The notes under the pieces: generated by a model
The model's input: only the letters and a program-made list of their open reading frames with translations
Database searches by the model: none
Told to the model about the DNA's origin: nothing
In this document: positions 44,790 through 53,673 of the stretch, piece after piece
Numbering within the stretch: the stretch's first letter is position 1
Layout: every line of letters begins with the position of its first letter
Translations under genes and position numbers: made by a program
Origin: Mesorhizobium temperatum
GTDB lineage: Bacteria; Pseudomonadota; Alphaproteobacteria; Rhizobiales; Rhizobiaceae
Direction of reading: 5' to 3'
Assembly (NCBI RefSeq): GCF_002284575.1
Contig: NZ_NPKJ01000068.1
Span: forward strand, 372,001-436,000
Length of the DNA: 64,000 nucleotides

Positions 44790-45219
44790 ATGAAGATGGA
44801 AATAAGAAGGCTGCTTCCCGGCGATGACGCCCTTGTGATGCGGGTCGCCGAAGATGTGTTCGATGAACCGGTCAGGCCGGATCGGCTCGCCGCCTATCTC
44901 GCCTCATCAGGTCATTTCATGATTGTGGCATTGGCCGATGGCATAGTCGTCGGCCAATGCGCGGCCGTCATCCACCGCCACCCGGATAAGGTGAGCGAAC
45001 TCTACATCGACGAAGTCGGCGTGGCGCCGGCCTTCCAGCGCCAGGGCATAGCGACGAAGATGCTCGACGCCATGTTTTGAGCTCGGCCGGGAGCATGGCT
45101 GCGAGGAGGCCTGGGTCGGCACCGAGCCGCGCAATGTCTCGGCGCGCGCTCTTTATGAGGCGCGGAAGGAGCCGCATGGGCCGGCGGAGGAGTTCGTGAT
45201 GTATGTGTATCGGTTGTAG
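44790..45219 (-). other. Region antisense check: no gene on minus strand here
   Basis: The minus strand opposite the broken acetyltransferase (next entry) carries only shadow frames; nothing is supported on this strand. Confidence 0.3.
44790..45219 (+). pseudogene. GNAT acetyltransferase, frameshifted
   Basis: Similar to AAC(3)-I-like GNAT enzymes. Frame 1 reads MEIRRLLPGDDALVMRVAED through the acetyl-CoA loop VGVAPAFQRQGIATKMLD and stops at TGA 45078-45080 after AMF. The next frame continues ELGREHGCEEAWVGTEPRN and then LYEARKEPHGPAEEFVMYVY to a TAG at 45217. One extra T in the TTTT run at 45075-45078 would explain the break. Full length would be about 142 residues. It could be a sequencing error in a homopolymer. 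Confidence 0.82.
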
Positions 45220-45283
45220 GCGCCGGCGGGACAGAGGGGCGCGAAGGATCGCTACCGAACGACATTCTGGAGCTATCGGTGAC

Positions 45284-46486
45284 TTAGGCCTGCGCCTGCT
45301 GCGCTTCCGGCGACAGCGCCTTCGCACTCTGCCTCTCCGCCCAGTCTTCCAGCCATTCGTGGCCCTGCATCTCGATCAGCCGTGACGCCGTGCGCTCGAA
45401 CTCGAACACCTCGTTGCCGCGCTTGGCTGTGTACAGCTGCGGCGGCGGTGCGGCGGCGCTCATTACCAGCCGCACATGATGGTCGTAGAGCGTGTCGATC
45501 AGCAGGATGAAGCGCTTGGCCTCGTTGCGCATGCCTTCGCCGAGCACCGGCACATGATCGATGAAGACGGTCGAGAAGCGGCCGGCAATCGCCAGGAAAT
45601 CGCGGGCGCCGAGCGGTTTTTCGCACACATCCCCAAAGGAAAACCGCGCCGCTTCGCCGGCGGCACGCGGCACCACGACCTGCCGGCCCTTTACCATCAG
45701 CGCCGCCTCGGCCGCCGGCCTGCCATGCGTCATCACTTCCCAGGCCTCGTCGAGAACAGCATCGGCGGCGGCATCGGCGGGGGTGACATAGACCGGCAGG
45801 CGGCTGAGCTTGTCCAGCCGATAGTCCTTGTCGGCGTCCAGCGCCAGCACCTGCGCATGCCGCTCCAGGATGCCGATGAAGGGCAGGAAAAGCTTGCGGT
45901 TCAAGCCGTCGCGGTAGAGATCCTGCGGCGCGACATTGGACGTGGCGACCAGCACGACGCCGTTGGCAAACAGCGCCGAGAACAGCCGGGACAGGATCAT
46001 CGCATCGGCGATGTCGGTGACGGAAAACTCGTCGAAGCAAAGTACCCAGGCTTCCTCGGCCAACGTGCGGGCCACCGGCGAGATCGGGTCGTCTTCCCTG
46101 ACGGCGCCCTCTTTGCGCGCCTGCCGGTGCTTCTGGATGCGGTCCTGCACATCGGCCATGAAGTCGTTGAAATGCACACGGCGCTTGCGCCTGACCGGCA
46201 CCAGCTCGAAGAACATGTCCATCAGCATGGTCTTGCCGCGGCCGACGCCGCCATGGATGTAGAGGCCCTTGACGGCCTCGCGCGTCTCGCGCTTGCGGGC
46301 GAACAGCCAGCCCAGCGCGCTCGATTTGTGCGCCAGTCGCTTTGCCGAGATCTCATCGATCAGCCGGTCGAGTGCCGCGACGATCCGCTCCTGCGCCGGA
46401 TCGCGGTCGATCAGGCCTGACACAACCAGATGGTCGTAGCGCTGCCGGACGGTCGCATGGGTCTGAAGGCCGTCACGCAGATGCAT
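45284..46486 (-). CDS. zapE: Cell division ATPase ZapE (AFG1 family)
   Basis: AAA-like ATPase reported in E. coli to act at the constricting Z ring. The 400 residues show Walker A GGVGRGKTMLMD near residue 79, Walker B VLCFDEFSVTDIADA near 151 and sensor VLVATSNVAPQDLY. The C-terminal part has ARDFLAIAGRFSTVFID. The gene lies next to mdh in other rhizobia as well, as far as I know. A tandem palindromic repeat lies just upstream. Confidence 0.93.
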   Translation of the reverse strand: MHLRDGLQTHATVRQRYDHLVVSGLIDRDPAQERIVAALDRLIDEISAKRLAHKSSALGWLFARKRETREAVKGLYIHGGVGRGKTMLMDMFFELVPVRRKRRVHFNDFMADVQDRIQKHRQARKEGAVREDDPISPVARTLAEEAWVLCFDEFSVTDIADAMILSRLFSALFANGVVLVATSNVAPQDLYRDGLNRKLFLPFIGILERHAQVLALDADKDYRLDKLSRLPVYVTPADAAADAVLDEAWEVMTHGRPAAEAALMVKGRQVVVPRAAGEAARFSFGDVCEKPLGARDFLAIAGRFSTVFIDHVPVLGEGMRNEAKRFILLIDTLYDHHVRLVMSAAAPPPQLYTAKRGNEVFEFERTASRLIEMQGHEWLEDWAERQSAKALSPEAQQAQA

Positions 46487-46503
46487 CGGTCACGTCGTTC
46501 TAG

Positions 46504-46608
46504 AGCAATTCCAGGAAAAGTGTGTCACGGTTTTCCGTCCGGAATTGCGTAAAAACAAAAGACAGCAATTCCAGGAAAAGTGTGTAGCGGTTTTCCGTTC
46601 GGAATTGC
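46504..46608. repeat. Tandem pair of palindromic repeats, 60-base period
   Basis: Two copies (46504-46548 and 46564-46608) of a unit that starts GCAATTCCAGGAAAAGTGTG and ends CGGAATTGC. They differ at a few positions (tcacgg/tagcgg, gtcc/gttc). The ends GCAATTCC/GGAATTGC pair. This is a known type of rhizobial intergenic palindrome. The pair lies between omp19 and zapE and may fold in the mRNA. A half unit appears near 60193. Confidence 0.8.
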
Positions 46609-46629
46609 GTAAAACAAATAGGCAGCGGG

Positions 46630-47172
46630 TCAGCCTCTTGTAAGCGAGATCGGCAGGCCGTTGGAAGTCTGGCCGTCGAATTTCTCTCCGCCCGAGGAAT
46701 AGAGCCGTGCCAGCGTGCCGCCATTCTCGTCGTACAGCGTCAACTGCTTGCCGGCGACGTTCCAGGATTTAATGCCGTCGATCGGCGCCGGGCAATGCAG
46801 CGGTCCGGCCCGGTAGCCGGCACCGAATTTGGTCTGCGGCGTCGCCACCTGGCAGCTCTGGCCGGACACGCTGGCCTTCCACACGCCGGCGACGCTGGAG
46901 GCGGTAAGATCCGCAGCTCCGGCCGGAGCCGTCCCGTCCGGTGGCAGCGAAGCCACCTCAGAACCTTGCGGCGCCGTCGGAAATTTCGACGGGTCGGCGG
47001 TGCCGGGTGCCGCCGGCGGCGGCAGCTGGTTTGCGGTCACCGTGCCGGAGGGCGCGGCTTGCAGCGGCCCCGGCTGCTCCTGGCCCATCGACGAGAACCG
47101 TGACGTTGAACAGCCGCTCGCAACGAGCGCGGCAAGCGATACGGCCAGCAGACCGGTTTTCGAAAAATTCAT
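46630..47172 (-). CDS. omp19: Omp19-like outer-membrane lipoprotein (protease inhibitor Inh fold)
   Basis: Lipoprotein of 180 residues resembling Brucella Omp19. The signal ends in the lipobox ALVASGC with Cys21. A Pro-rich linker (about 35-90) follows, then an AprI/Inh-like domain with VAGVWKASVSGQSCQVATPQ and GYRAGPLHCP, whose two cysteines should form the family disulfide, and KQLTLYDENGGTLARLYSSG. Omp19 in Brucella inhibits proteases; the same activity here is inference. It is transcribed alone. Confidence 0.88.
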   Translation of the reverse strand: MNFSKTGLLAVSLAALVASGCSTSRFSSMGQEQPGPLQAAPSGTVTANQLPPPAAPGTADPSKFPTAPQGSEVASLPPDGTAPAGAADLTASSVAGVWKASVSGQSCQVATPQTKFGAGYRAGPLHCPAPIDGIKSWNVAGKQLTLYDENGGTLARLYSSGGEKFDGQTSNGLPISLTRG

Positions 47173-47466
47173 TTCAAACCTCCGTCGGATCCGGCTGGGG
47201 CTGCCGTCCGCACAATATCCCCTTCACCAAGATGGAGAAGGTGGCGAAATTTCAACCCGATATGGTTAAAATACAATTTGCGTCAGCATCTGTTGCAATT
47301 TTACCACAAGATACGTGCCGCCTGAAAGCCTGCCCTAGGGATCAGACCCGAGACCGCGCAGCGTTTTTGCCTGGACAGGCGTGTCCTGGCGTCGCCCGCC
47401 AAATGCTTGCGCCAGCCGGCTCCGGTCCTATCTCTGATGAAACGGAACCCTGCCGGAGGCGAAACC

Positions 47467-48477
47467 TTGGCTGCGAGAAAAAGAGCCGCCAATCGCTATT
47501 ATAGCGGCCCACCGAGCGATCATTTCGACGGCACCTTGTTCTTCAATCCCAACGGCAAGCTGCCTGCCCGCTTTTCCGATCTTTTGAAGTGGCAGCTGGG
47601 CGGCGAACGCTCGAAATGGCCGGCGGCGAATCCAAGTCCGTTTCATCAGGCAACACCGGCCGAGCGGATCGACGACTCCGGGCTGAGGCTGACCATGGTC
47701 GGCCATTCCTCGCTGCTCATCCAGACAGCCGGCCTGAACATCCTCACCGACCCGGTCTGGTCGCGGCGCGTCTCGCCGCTCTCCTTTGCCGGGCCGAAAC
47801 GGGTCAATCCGCCGGGCATCGCCTTTTCCAACCTGCCGCCGATCGATCTCGTATTGGTCAGCCACAACCACTACGACCATCTCGACCTCGCCACGCTGAA
47901 GCGGCTGAAGACAAAGCACGACCCGCTGGTGCTGACGCCGCTCGGCAACGACGCCATCATCGACGATGGCGTTTCCGGAATGCGGCTTTCCGTGCATGAC
48001 TGGGGCGAGCGGGTCGATATCGGCAAGGACGTCGCCGTCCATATCGAGCCGGTGCACCACTGGTCGGCGCGCGGCACCCGCGACCGGCGCATGGCGCTGT
48101 GGGCGGGTTTTGTGGTCGAGACGCCGAGCGGAAAGGTCTATTTCGCCGGCGACACCGGTTTCCACGACGGCATCAACTACCGGCTGATGGCCGAAAGGCA
48201 CGCCGGCTTCCGCCTCGCCATCCTGCCGATCGGCGCCTACGAGCCGCGCTGGTTCATGGCGCCTCACCACCAGAACCCGGAGGAGGCGGTGCAAGGCATG
48301 CTTTTGTGCAACGCCGCCTATGCCGCCGGCTGCCATTGGGGCACGTTCCGGCTTACCAACGAGCCGATCGACGAGCCGGCCAGAAAGCTGGGCGAGGCCT
48401 TGGATGACCAGGGCGTCCCTCGCGAACGCTTTCGCCCCCTGCGTCCCGGCGAGGTCTGGGACGTGCCGACGGTCTAG
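47467..48477 (+). CDS. MBL-fold metallohydrolase (NAPE-PLD-like)
   Basis: Predicted zinc hydrolase. The 336 residues contain the metallo-beta-lactamase motif SHNHYDHLD, a later His in HHWSARG, the Asp in GDTGFHDG and a C-terminal HWGTF: the pattern of NAPE-PLD/UlaG-like enzymes. I choose the TTG at 47467, which has GGAGG seven bases upstream; an ATG at 47437 would add ten residues. The substrate is unknown. Confidence 0.9.
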   Translation: MAARKRAANRYYSGPPSDHFDGTLFFNPNGKLPARFSDLLKWQLGGERSKWPAANPSPFHQATPAERIDDSGLRLTMVGHSSLLIQTAGLNILTDPVWSRRVSPLSFAGPKRVNPPGIAFSNLPPIDLVLVSHNHYDHLDLATLKRLKTKHDPLVLTPLGNDAIIDDGVSGMRLSVHDWGERVDIGKDVAVHIEPVHHWSARGTRDRRMALWAGFVVETPSGKVYFAGDTGFHDGINYRLMAERHAGFRLAILPIGAYEPRWFMAPHHQNPEEAVQGMLLCNAAYAAGCHWGTFRLTNEPIDEPARKLGEALDDQGVPRERFRPLRPGEVWDVPTV

Positions 48478-48571
48478 AGCGGCGGACTTTCAAGTCGAGG
48501 CGAACCGCCGCTCAATCTTCTTGTTTGAGTATCGGATTTCCCCAAAACCGGTACCCACTTTTGGGTCCGAT
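48478..48571. repeat. Two adjacent palindromes after the MBL gene
   Basis: AGCGGCGG...CCGCCGCT (48478-48511) is followed by a longer hairpin (48530-48571) with arms ATCGGA...CCCAAAA and TTTTGGG TCCGAT. Both are intergenic palindrome types common in rhizobia. The first begins directly after the MBL stop codon. No gene is seen in 48478-48669. Confidence 0.7.
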
Positions 48572-48669
48572 GCACTAGGCAGGCAACCGGCTTCGCGGCG
48601 CAGGGGAACCCGGGACGTCGCAAAGGCGTTGGCAGGCATCCACAACCGTCGGCTGCGCGGGATTTCCCC

Positions 48670-48891
48670 ATGATCAAATGGATCATCATTCTTCTGATTA
48701 TCGCGGCCGCGGCCAGCCTGCTCGGCATGCCGGCATTGGCCGGAGCAGCCGCCACCGGCGCCCGTATCCTCATCGGCATCGTGCTGATTATCTTCCTGCT
48801 GGTCATGCTCGGCGTCTTCGCGGTGCACGTTGCGCGGGTTCAAAGTGTCAGAGCGTACTTTGTGCGTCCAAGTGGACGCACGTCGCTCTGA
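48670..48891 (+). CDS. DUF1328-family small membrane protein
   Basis: A 73-residue protein of the YtjA/DUF1328 family with two hydrophobic helices (WIIILLIIAAAASLLGM and ILIGIVLIIFLLVMLGVF) around the typical AGAAATGA loop. Its function is unknown. The last 16 or so residues (after ARV) are encoded inside a palindromic repeat, which also contains the stop codon, so the C-terminus differs from the short end usual in the family. Confidence 0.85.
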   Translation: MIKWIIILLIIAAAASLLGMPALAGAAATGARILIGIVLIIFLLVMLGVFAVHVARVQSVRAYFVRPSGRTSL

Positions 48892-48892
48892 C
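48847..48892. repeat. Nested palindromic repeat overlapping a gene end
   Basis: Outer arms GTCAGAGCG/CGCTCTGAC enclose inner arms GTGCGTCCA/TGGACGCAC. The TGA stop of the DUF1328 gene (48889-48891) lies in the right outer arm. Confidence 0.75.
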
Positions 48893-48962
48893 GTCCGCAC
48901 ACTGGTAATTTCGGCCGGTATCCGCCATATAGGCGCCAAACCGGCATGAGACCTTTCGATCC

Positions 48963-49847
48963 ATGGCAAGCACTGCCCCCTTCGCCAAGATGAACGGCAT
49001 TGGCAACGAAATCATCGTTGCCGACATGCGCGGTCGCGCCGATCGGGTGACGCCGGCTGCCGCCCTTGCGCTCAATGCCGATGCGGCGACGAAATTCGAT
49101 CAGATCATGGCGATCCACGACGCCAAGACGCCGGGCACCGCCTTTTTCATCGACATCCTGAATTCCGACGGAACCGGCGCGCAGGCCTGCGGCAACGGCA
49201 TGCGCTGCGTGGTGCAGGCACTTGCCGCCGAGACCGGCCAGAAGACATTCGCCTTCGAGACCGTCGCCGGCATCCTTAACGCTGAAGAACATGCCGACGG
49301 GCTGATCTCGGTCGACATGGGCAAGCCGCGTTTTGGCTGGCAGGATATTCCGCTGGCCGAGGAATTCCGCGATACCCGCATGATCGAGCTGCAGATCGGC
49401 CCGATCGACGCGCCTGTTCTGCACTCGCCCTCGGTCGTGTCGATGGGCAATCCGCACGCTATCTTCTGGGTCGACCGCGACGTCTGGTCCTATGAGCTCG
49501 ACCGGTTCGGCCCGCTGCTCGAAAACCATCCGATCTTCCCCGAACGCGCCAACATCACCATCGCACGGGTGACCTCGCCCGAGACGATGGTCATCCGCAC
49601 CTGGGAGCGCGGCGCCGGCCTGACCAGGGCCTGCGGTACGGCGGCTTGTGCCGCCGTCGTCGCTGCCGCGCGCACCAGGCGGACCGGACGCAGTGTCTCC
49701 TTGGTGACGCCCGGCGGCGGCTCCTTGCATGTCGAATGGCGCGGCGACGACCACGTCATCCTCACCGGCGCCGCCGAATGGGAATTTTCCGGCAGCTTCG
49801 ATCCGTCGACCGGCGTGTGGGCCCGCGACACCGAAAGCGCCGCCTGA
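48963..49847 (+). CDS. dapF: Diaminopimelate epimerase
   Basis: Converts LL- to meso-diaminopimelate for lysine and peptidoglycan. The 294 residues carry the two catalytic cysteines: Cys76 in ACGNGMRC and Cys224 in RACGTAACA. FAKMNGIGNEIIVAD at the start is family-typical. The stop codon overlaps the mtaB start by one base, so the two are cotranscribed. Confidence 0.96.
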   Translation: MASTAPFAKMNGIGNEIIVADMRGRADRVTPAAALALNADAATKFDQIMAIHDAKTPGTAFFIDILNSDGTGAQACGNGMRCVVQALAAETGQKTFAFETVAGILNAEEHADGLISVDMGKPRFGWQDIPLAEEFRDTRMIELQIGPIDAPVLHSPSVVSMGNPHAIFWVDRDVWSYELDRFGPLLENHPIFPERANITIARVTSPETMVIRTWERGAGLTRACGTAACAAVVAAARTRRTGRSVSLVTPGGGSLHVEWRGDDHVILTGAAEWEFSGSFDPSTGVWARDTESAA

Positions 49848-51184
49848 TGGCTCCTCTTGCCAAGAAGGGTCCCGCCCTTTCCAGGGGCCCCACTCTTCCC
49901 AAAGGTGTTGACGTCGTCACCTTCGGCTGCCGGCTGAACACCTACGAATCCGAGGTGATGCGGCGAGAGGCGGAAAGCGCCGGCCTTGGCGCGCTGGAAG
50001 GCGGCGCCATCATCTTCAACACCTGCGCCGTCACCGGCGAAGCGGTGCGCCAGGCAAAACAGTCGATCCGCAAGGCCCGCCGCGAGAACCCGGCCGCCCG
50101 CATCATCGTCACCGGCTGCGCCGCGCAGACCGAGCCGCAGAATTTCGTCGCCATGGACGAGGTCGATCTCGTCCTCGGCAATGAAGAGAAGCTGAAGGCG
50201 CATTCCTATCGCGCGCTGCCGGATTTCGGCGTCAACGACACCGAGAAGGCCCGCGTCAACGATATCTTTTCGGTACGCGAGACAGCCGGCCACATGGTCG
50301 ACGCCATCGAGGGCCGGGCGCGGGCTTTTGTCCAGGTGCAGAACGGCTGCGACCACCGCTGCACCTTCTGCATCATCCCTTATGGCCGCGGCAATTCGCG
50401 CTCGGTGCCGATGGGGGCCGTGGTCGAGCAGGTCGAGCGGCTGAGCGGCAATGATTATGCCGAGATCGTGCTGACCGGCGTCGACATGACCAGTTTCGGC
50501 GCCGACCTGCCTGGCAGCCCGAAACTCGGCAAATTGGTCAAGACAATCCTGAAGCAGGTGCCTGGCGTAAAACGCCTGCGCCTCTCCTCGATCGATTCGA
50601 TCGAGGCCGACGACGATCTGCTCGACGCCATCGCCACCGAGCCCAGGCTGATGCCGCATCTGCATTTGTCGCTGCAGGCGGGTGACGACATGATCCTGAA
50701 GCGGATGAAGCGCCGGCACAACCGGGATCAGTCGATCCGCTTTTGCGAGGATTTGCGCAAACTGCGTCCCGGCATAGTCTTCGGCGCTGACATCATCGCC
50801 GGTTTTCCGACCGAGACGGACGCGATGTTCGAAAAATCGCTGGAGATCGTCGAGGAATGCGGGCTGACGCATCTCCACGTTTTTCCGTTCTCGCCACGCG
50901 AAGGCACGCCCGCCGCGCGCATGCCGCAGCTTCGCCGCGAGGTGGTCAAGCAGCGTGCGGCACGGCTGCGCGCCGCCGGTGACGCCGCTTACCGCGGCCA
51001 CCTTTCCTCGCTCACCGGAACGCGCCAGTCGATCCTGGTCGAGCGCGACGGGCTCGGCCGCACCGAAGGCTTCACGCTTGCCGCGATCTCTGCCGGCGCG
51101 CCGGGCGAAATCGTTGAGGCTGATATCGCCGGCCATGACGGCGCGCGCCTGATCGCGGCGCCGCTTGCCGCCCGCGCCGCCTGA
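49847..51184 (+). CDS. mtaB: tRNA t6A37 methylthiotransferase MtaB
   Basis: Radical-SAM enzyme that converts t6A to ms2t6A at position 37 of ANN-decoding tRNAs. The 445 residues show the N-terminal cluster ligands Cys28 (FGCRLN), Cys60 (NTCAVTG) and one in TGCAAQT, the radical-SAM triad Cys168/172/175 in GCDHRCTFC, and a C-terminal TRAM-like region. Absence of a second TRAM signature and the RLNTYES motif favour MtaB over MiaB or RimO. It starts on the dapF stop and is followed by ftsY 11 bases later. Confidence 0.94.
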   Translation: MAPLAKKGPALSRGPTLPKGVDVVTFGCRLNTYESEVMRREAESAGLGALEGGAIIFNTCAVTGEAVRQAKQSIRKARRENPAARIIVTGCAAQTEPQNFVAMDEVDLVLGNEEKLKAHSYRALPDFGVNDTEKARVNDIFSVRETAGHMVDAIEGRARAFVQVQNGCDHRCTFCIIPYGRGNSRSVPMGAVVEQVERLSGNDYAEIVLTGVDMTSFGADLPGSPKLGKLVKTILKQVPGVKRLRLSSIDSIEADDDLLDAIATEPRLMPHLHLSLQAGDDMILKRMKRRHNRDQSIRFCEDLRKLRPGIVFGADIIAGFPTETDAMFEKSLEIVEECGLTHLHVFPFSPREGTPAARMPQLRREVVKQRAARLRAAGDAAYRGHLSSLTGTRQSILVERDGLGRTEGFTLAAISAGAPGEIVEADIAGHDGARLIAAPLAARAA

Positions 51185-51195
51185 GACGCAAAAAC

Positions 51196-52920
51196 ATGGC
51201 TGGTTTTCTCAAGAAGATATTTTCGTTCGGCAAGAAGGAAGTGGTCGAGGAGCGGATCGACGAGACCACGCCGCTGCCGCCGATCAAATGGGACGCTCTG
51301 GAGGCGCTGAAACCGGCGACGGAGCAGGCCGTTCCGGAATTTTTGAAACACGAAGAGCCCCGACCCGAGGCAGAAGCTGCGCCTCCGCCACCGGTCGAGG
51401 CTGAAGCGCCGCCCGCGCCGCTGCCGGCGCCTGTTGAAGAGGTCGAGCCCGCTCCGATCATTTCCCCCGAGCCACAAATCCAGCCGGAGCCTGCTCCGGT
51501 CGAGGAGCCGAAGCCCGAGCCCGCTCCTACCGTTCCGCCCGAGCCAGAAATCCAGACAGAGCCTGCTCCGGTCGAGGAGCTGCGGCCGCCGGAAACGGCT
51601 GCTGAGGAGCCGGAGCCCGAAGAAATCCCGGCCGCCCCCGTCATCGCTGAGCCAGTTCCTGCACCAGAGCCGCAGGAAATTCTTGAGCCCGAGCCGCAGC
51701 CGCCAGAAATCGCCCCGTTCCAGCCGGAAAAACAGCCGGAGCCGGAGCCCGTCGAAATGCCGGCACCGCCCGCTGAGGCTCCCTCAACAGCCCCCAAATC
51801 TGAGGCGCCGCCGGCCGAAATCCCGCCCCCCATTCGCCAGCCGGCGCCGATCGAGGCGAAGCCGGTCCTTGCCGAGATCGCACCCGAGCCGGAGGCCGTT
51901 CCGCAACCACCGCCGGAGCCAAGGCCGGCCCCCGGCAAGGTCACCGTAAGCAAGAAGGTCGAGCAGAAAGCCGAGCCGCAGAAGGCGCCGGGACCGGCAC
52001 CGAAACGCTCGTGGTTCCAGCGTATGAAGGAGGGGCTTGCCCGCTCTTCCCGGGAACTGTCCGGCAACATCGCCGGCGTCTTCACCAAGCGCAAGCTCGA
52101 TGAGGACACGCTGCAGGATCTGGAGGACGTGCTGATCCGCGCCGATCTCGGCATGGAGACGGCATTGCGCATCACCGATTCGCTGGCCGCCAGCCGCTAC
52201 GGCAAGGACGTCTCCGAGACGGAAGTGCGCGCAATCATGGCGGCCGAGGTGGAGAAGGTGCTGACCCATGTCGCCATGCCGCTGGAGCTTGACCTCAGCC
52301 ACAAGCCGCATGTCATCCTTGTCGTTGGCGTCAACGGCACCGGCAAGACCACGACCATCGGCAAGCTGGCGGCAAAGCTGACCGACGGCGGCCTGTCGGT
52401 GATGCTCGCAGCCGGCGACACGTTCCGCGCCGCGGCAATAGAGCAGTTGAAGATCTGGGGCGAGCGCACCAAATCGCCGGTCATCGCCTCCAAGCTTGGC
52501 GCCGATGCGGCAGGTCTTGCCTACGACGCCTTCGAACAGGCCAAGCAAGCCGGCTCCGACGTACTGATCATCGACACCGCCGGGCGGCTGCAGAACAAGA
52601 CCGAGCTGATGGCGGAACTGGAAAAGATCGTCCGGGTGCTGGGCAAGCTCGATCCGGAAGCGCCGCACACCGTGCTGCAGACGGTCGACGCCACCACCGG
52701 CCAGAACGCGCTCAACCAGGTCGAGATCTTCCGCAATGTCGCCGGCGTCAACGGCCTGGTGATGACCAAGCTGGACGGCACGGCTCGCGGCGGTATTCTG
52801 GTGGCGATCGCGGCAAAGCACAAATTGCCGGTCTATTTCATCGGCGTCGGCGAACAGGTCGACGACCTCGAACCTTTCTCCGCAAGCGAGTTCGCCAGGG
52901 CGATCGCTGGAGTGGCATAA
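51196..52920 (+). CDS. ftsY: Signal recognition particle receptor FtsY
   Basis: GTPase docking SRP-ribosome complexes at the membrane. The 574-residue protein begins with a short amphipathic end (MAGFLKKIFSFGKKE), then a long Pro/Glu-rich acidic arm (about 35-255), then the NG domain: VGVNGTGKTTTIGKLA near residue 376, DTAGRLQNK, TKLDGTARGG and the closing YFIGVGEQVDDLEPF. The arm is longer than in E. coli. It is third gene of dapF-mtaB-ftsY. Confidence 0.96.
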   Translation: MAGFLKKIFSFGKKEVVEERIDETTPLPPIKWDALEALKPATEQAVPEFLKHEEPRPEAEAAPPPPVEAEAPPAPLPAPVEEVEPAPIISPEPQIQPEPAPVEEPKPEPAPTVPPEPEIQTEPAPVEELRPPETAAEEPEPEEIPAAPVIAEPVPAPEPQEILEPEPQPPEIAPFQPEKQPEPEPVEMPAPPAEAPSTAPKSEAPPAEIPPPIRQPAPIEAKPVLAEIAPEPEAVPQPPPEPRPAPGKVTVSKKVEQKAEPQKAPGPAPKRSWFQRMKEGLARSSRELSGNIAGVFTKRKLDEDTLQDLEDVLIRADLGMETALRITDSLAASRYGKDVSETEVRAIMAAEVEKVLTHVAMPLELDLSHKPHVILVVGVNGTGKTTTIGKLAAKLTDGGLSVMLAAGDTFRAAAIEQLKIWGERTKSPVIASKLGADAAGLAYDAFEQAKQAGSDVLIIDTAGRLQNKTELMAELEKIVRVLGKLDPEAPHTVLQTVDATTGQNALNQVEIFRNVAGVNGLVMTKLDGTARGGILVAIAAKHKLPVYFIGVGEQVDDLEPFSASEFARAIAGVA

Positions 52921-52923
52921 CAA

Positions 52924-52970
52924 GCATGATCCCAAGAAGTTGCAGACTTGTTGGACGGGATCTTGCGCAA
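52924..52970. repeat. Palindromic repeat (gcatgatccc type)
   Basis: GCATGATCCC near the left end pairs imperfectly with GGGATCTTGC; the centre holds AAGTTGCAGACTTG. Related to 56771-56839. It lies between ftsY and yciB. Confidence 0.6.
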
Positions 52971-52982
52971 GAAGGAAAGCCT

Positions 52983-53657
52983 ATGAACCCGCGCATCCTC
53001 GAACGCGACCCGTCCGACCCGCAGAAACAGAAGAAGGAAGGCATCAATCCGCTGCTCAAGCTGGTGCTGGAGCTCGGCCCGCTTATGGTGTTCTTCTTCG
53101 CCAACGCGCGCGGCGCATGGCTATCGCAGAAATTTCCGGCGCTGGCCGAGCTCGGCGGGCCGATCTTCGTCGCCACCGGCCTGTTTATGGCCGCGACTGC
53201 GATCGCGCTGATCGCTTCCTGGCTGCTCACCCGCACCTTGCCGATCATGCCGATGGTATCGGGCGTCGTCGTCTTCGTCTTCGGCGCGCTGACGCTCTAC
53301 CTGCAGGACGACATCTTCATCAAGATGAAGCCGACCATCGTCAACATGCTGTTCGGCGGCGTGCTGCTCGGCGGCCTGTTCTTCGGCAAGTCGCTGCTCG
53401 GCTACGTCTTCGATTCGGCGTTCAGCCTCGATGCCGAGGGCTGGAAGAAACTCACCTTCCGCTGGGGCCTGTTTTTCCTGTTTCTGGCCCTTGTCAACGA
53501 AGTGGTCTGGCGGAATTTCTCCACCGACGCCTGGGTTACCTTCAAGGTCTGGGGAATCATGCCAATCACGCTTCTTTTCACCTTCAGCCAGATGCCGCTG
53601 ATCATGCGCCATTCGCTTGAAGGCAAGACCGGAAACGAAGAGAAGGCCGGCAAGTAA
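52983..53657 (+). CDS. yciB: Inner membrane septation protein YciB/IspA
   Basis: Multi-pass membrane protein involved in septation and envelope maintenance. The 224 residues have a hydrophilic start, then about five hydrophobic segments with the family motifs LLKLVLELGPLMVFFFAN, KPTIVNMLFGGVLLGG and WRNFSTDAWVTFKVWG. GAAGGAAA precedes the Met at 52983. It follows ftsY, a common rhizobial order. Confidence 0.93.
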   Translation: MNPRILERDPSDPQKQKKEGINPLLKLVLELGPLMVFFFANARGAWLSQKFPALAELGGPIFVATGLFMAATAIALIASWLLTRTLPIMPMVSGVVVFVFGALTLYLQDDIFIKMKPTIVNMLFGGVLLGGLFFGKSLLGYVFDSAFSLDAEGWKKLTFRWGLFFLFLALVNEVVWRNFSTDAWVTFKVWGIMPITLLFTFSQMPLIMRHSLEGKTGNEEKAGK

Positions 53658-53673
53658 CGGTTAAGGAGAGGGC

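Noticed and set aside
44790..45219. The minus-strand entry listed opposite the broken acetyltransferase
   Set aside because: No gene is supported there; only the plus-strand pseudogene should be used.
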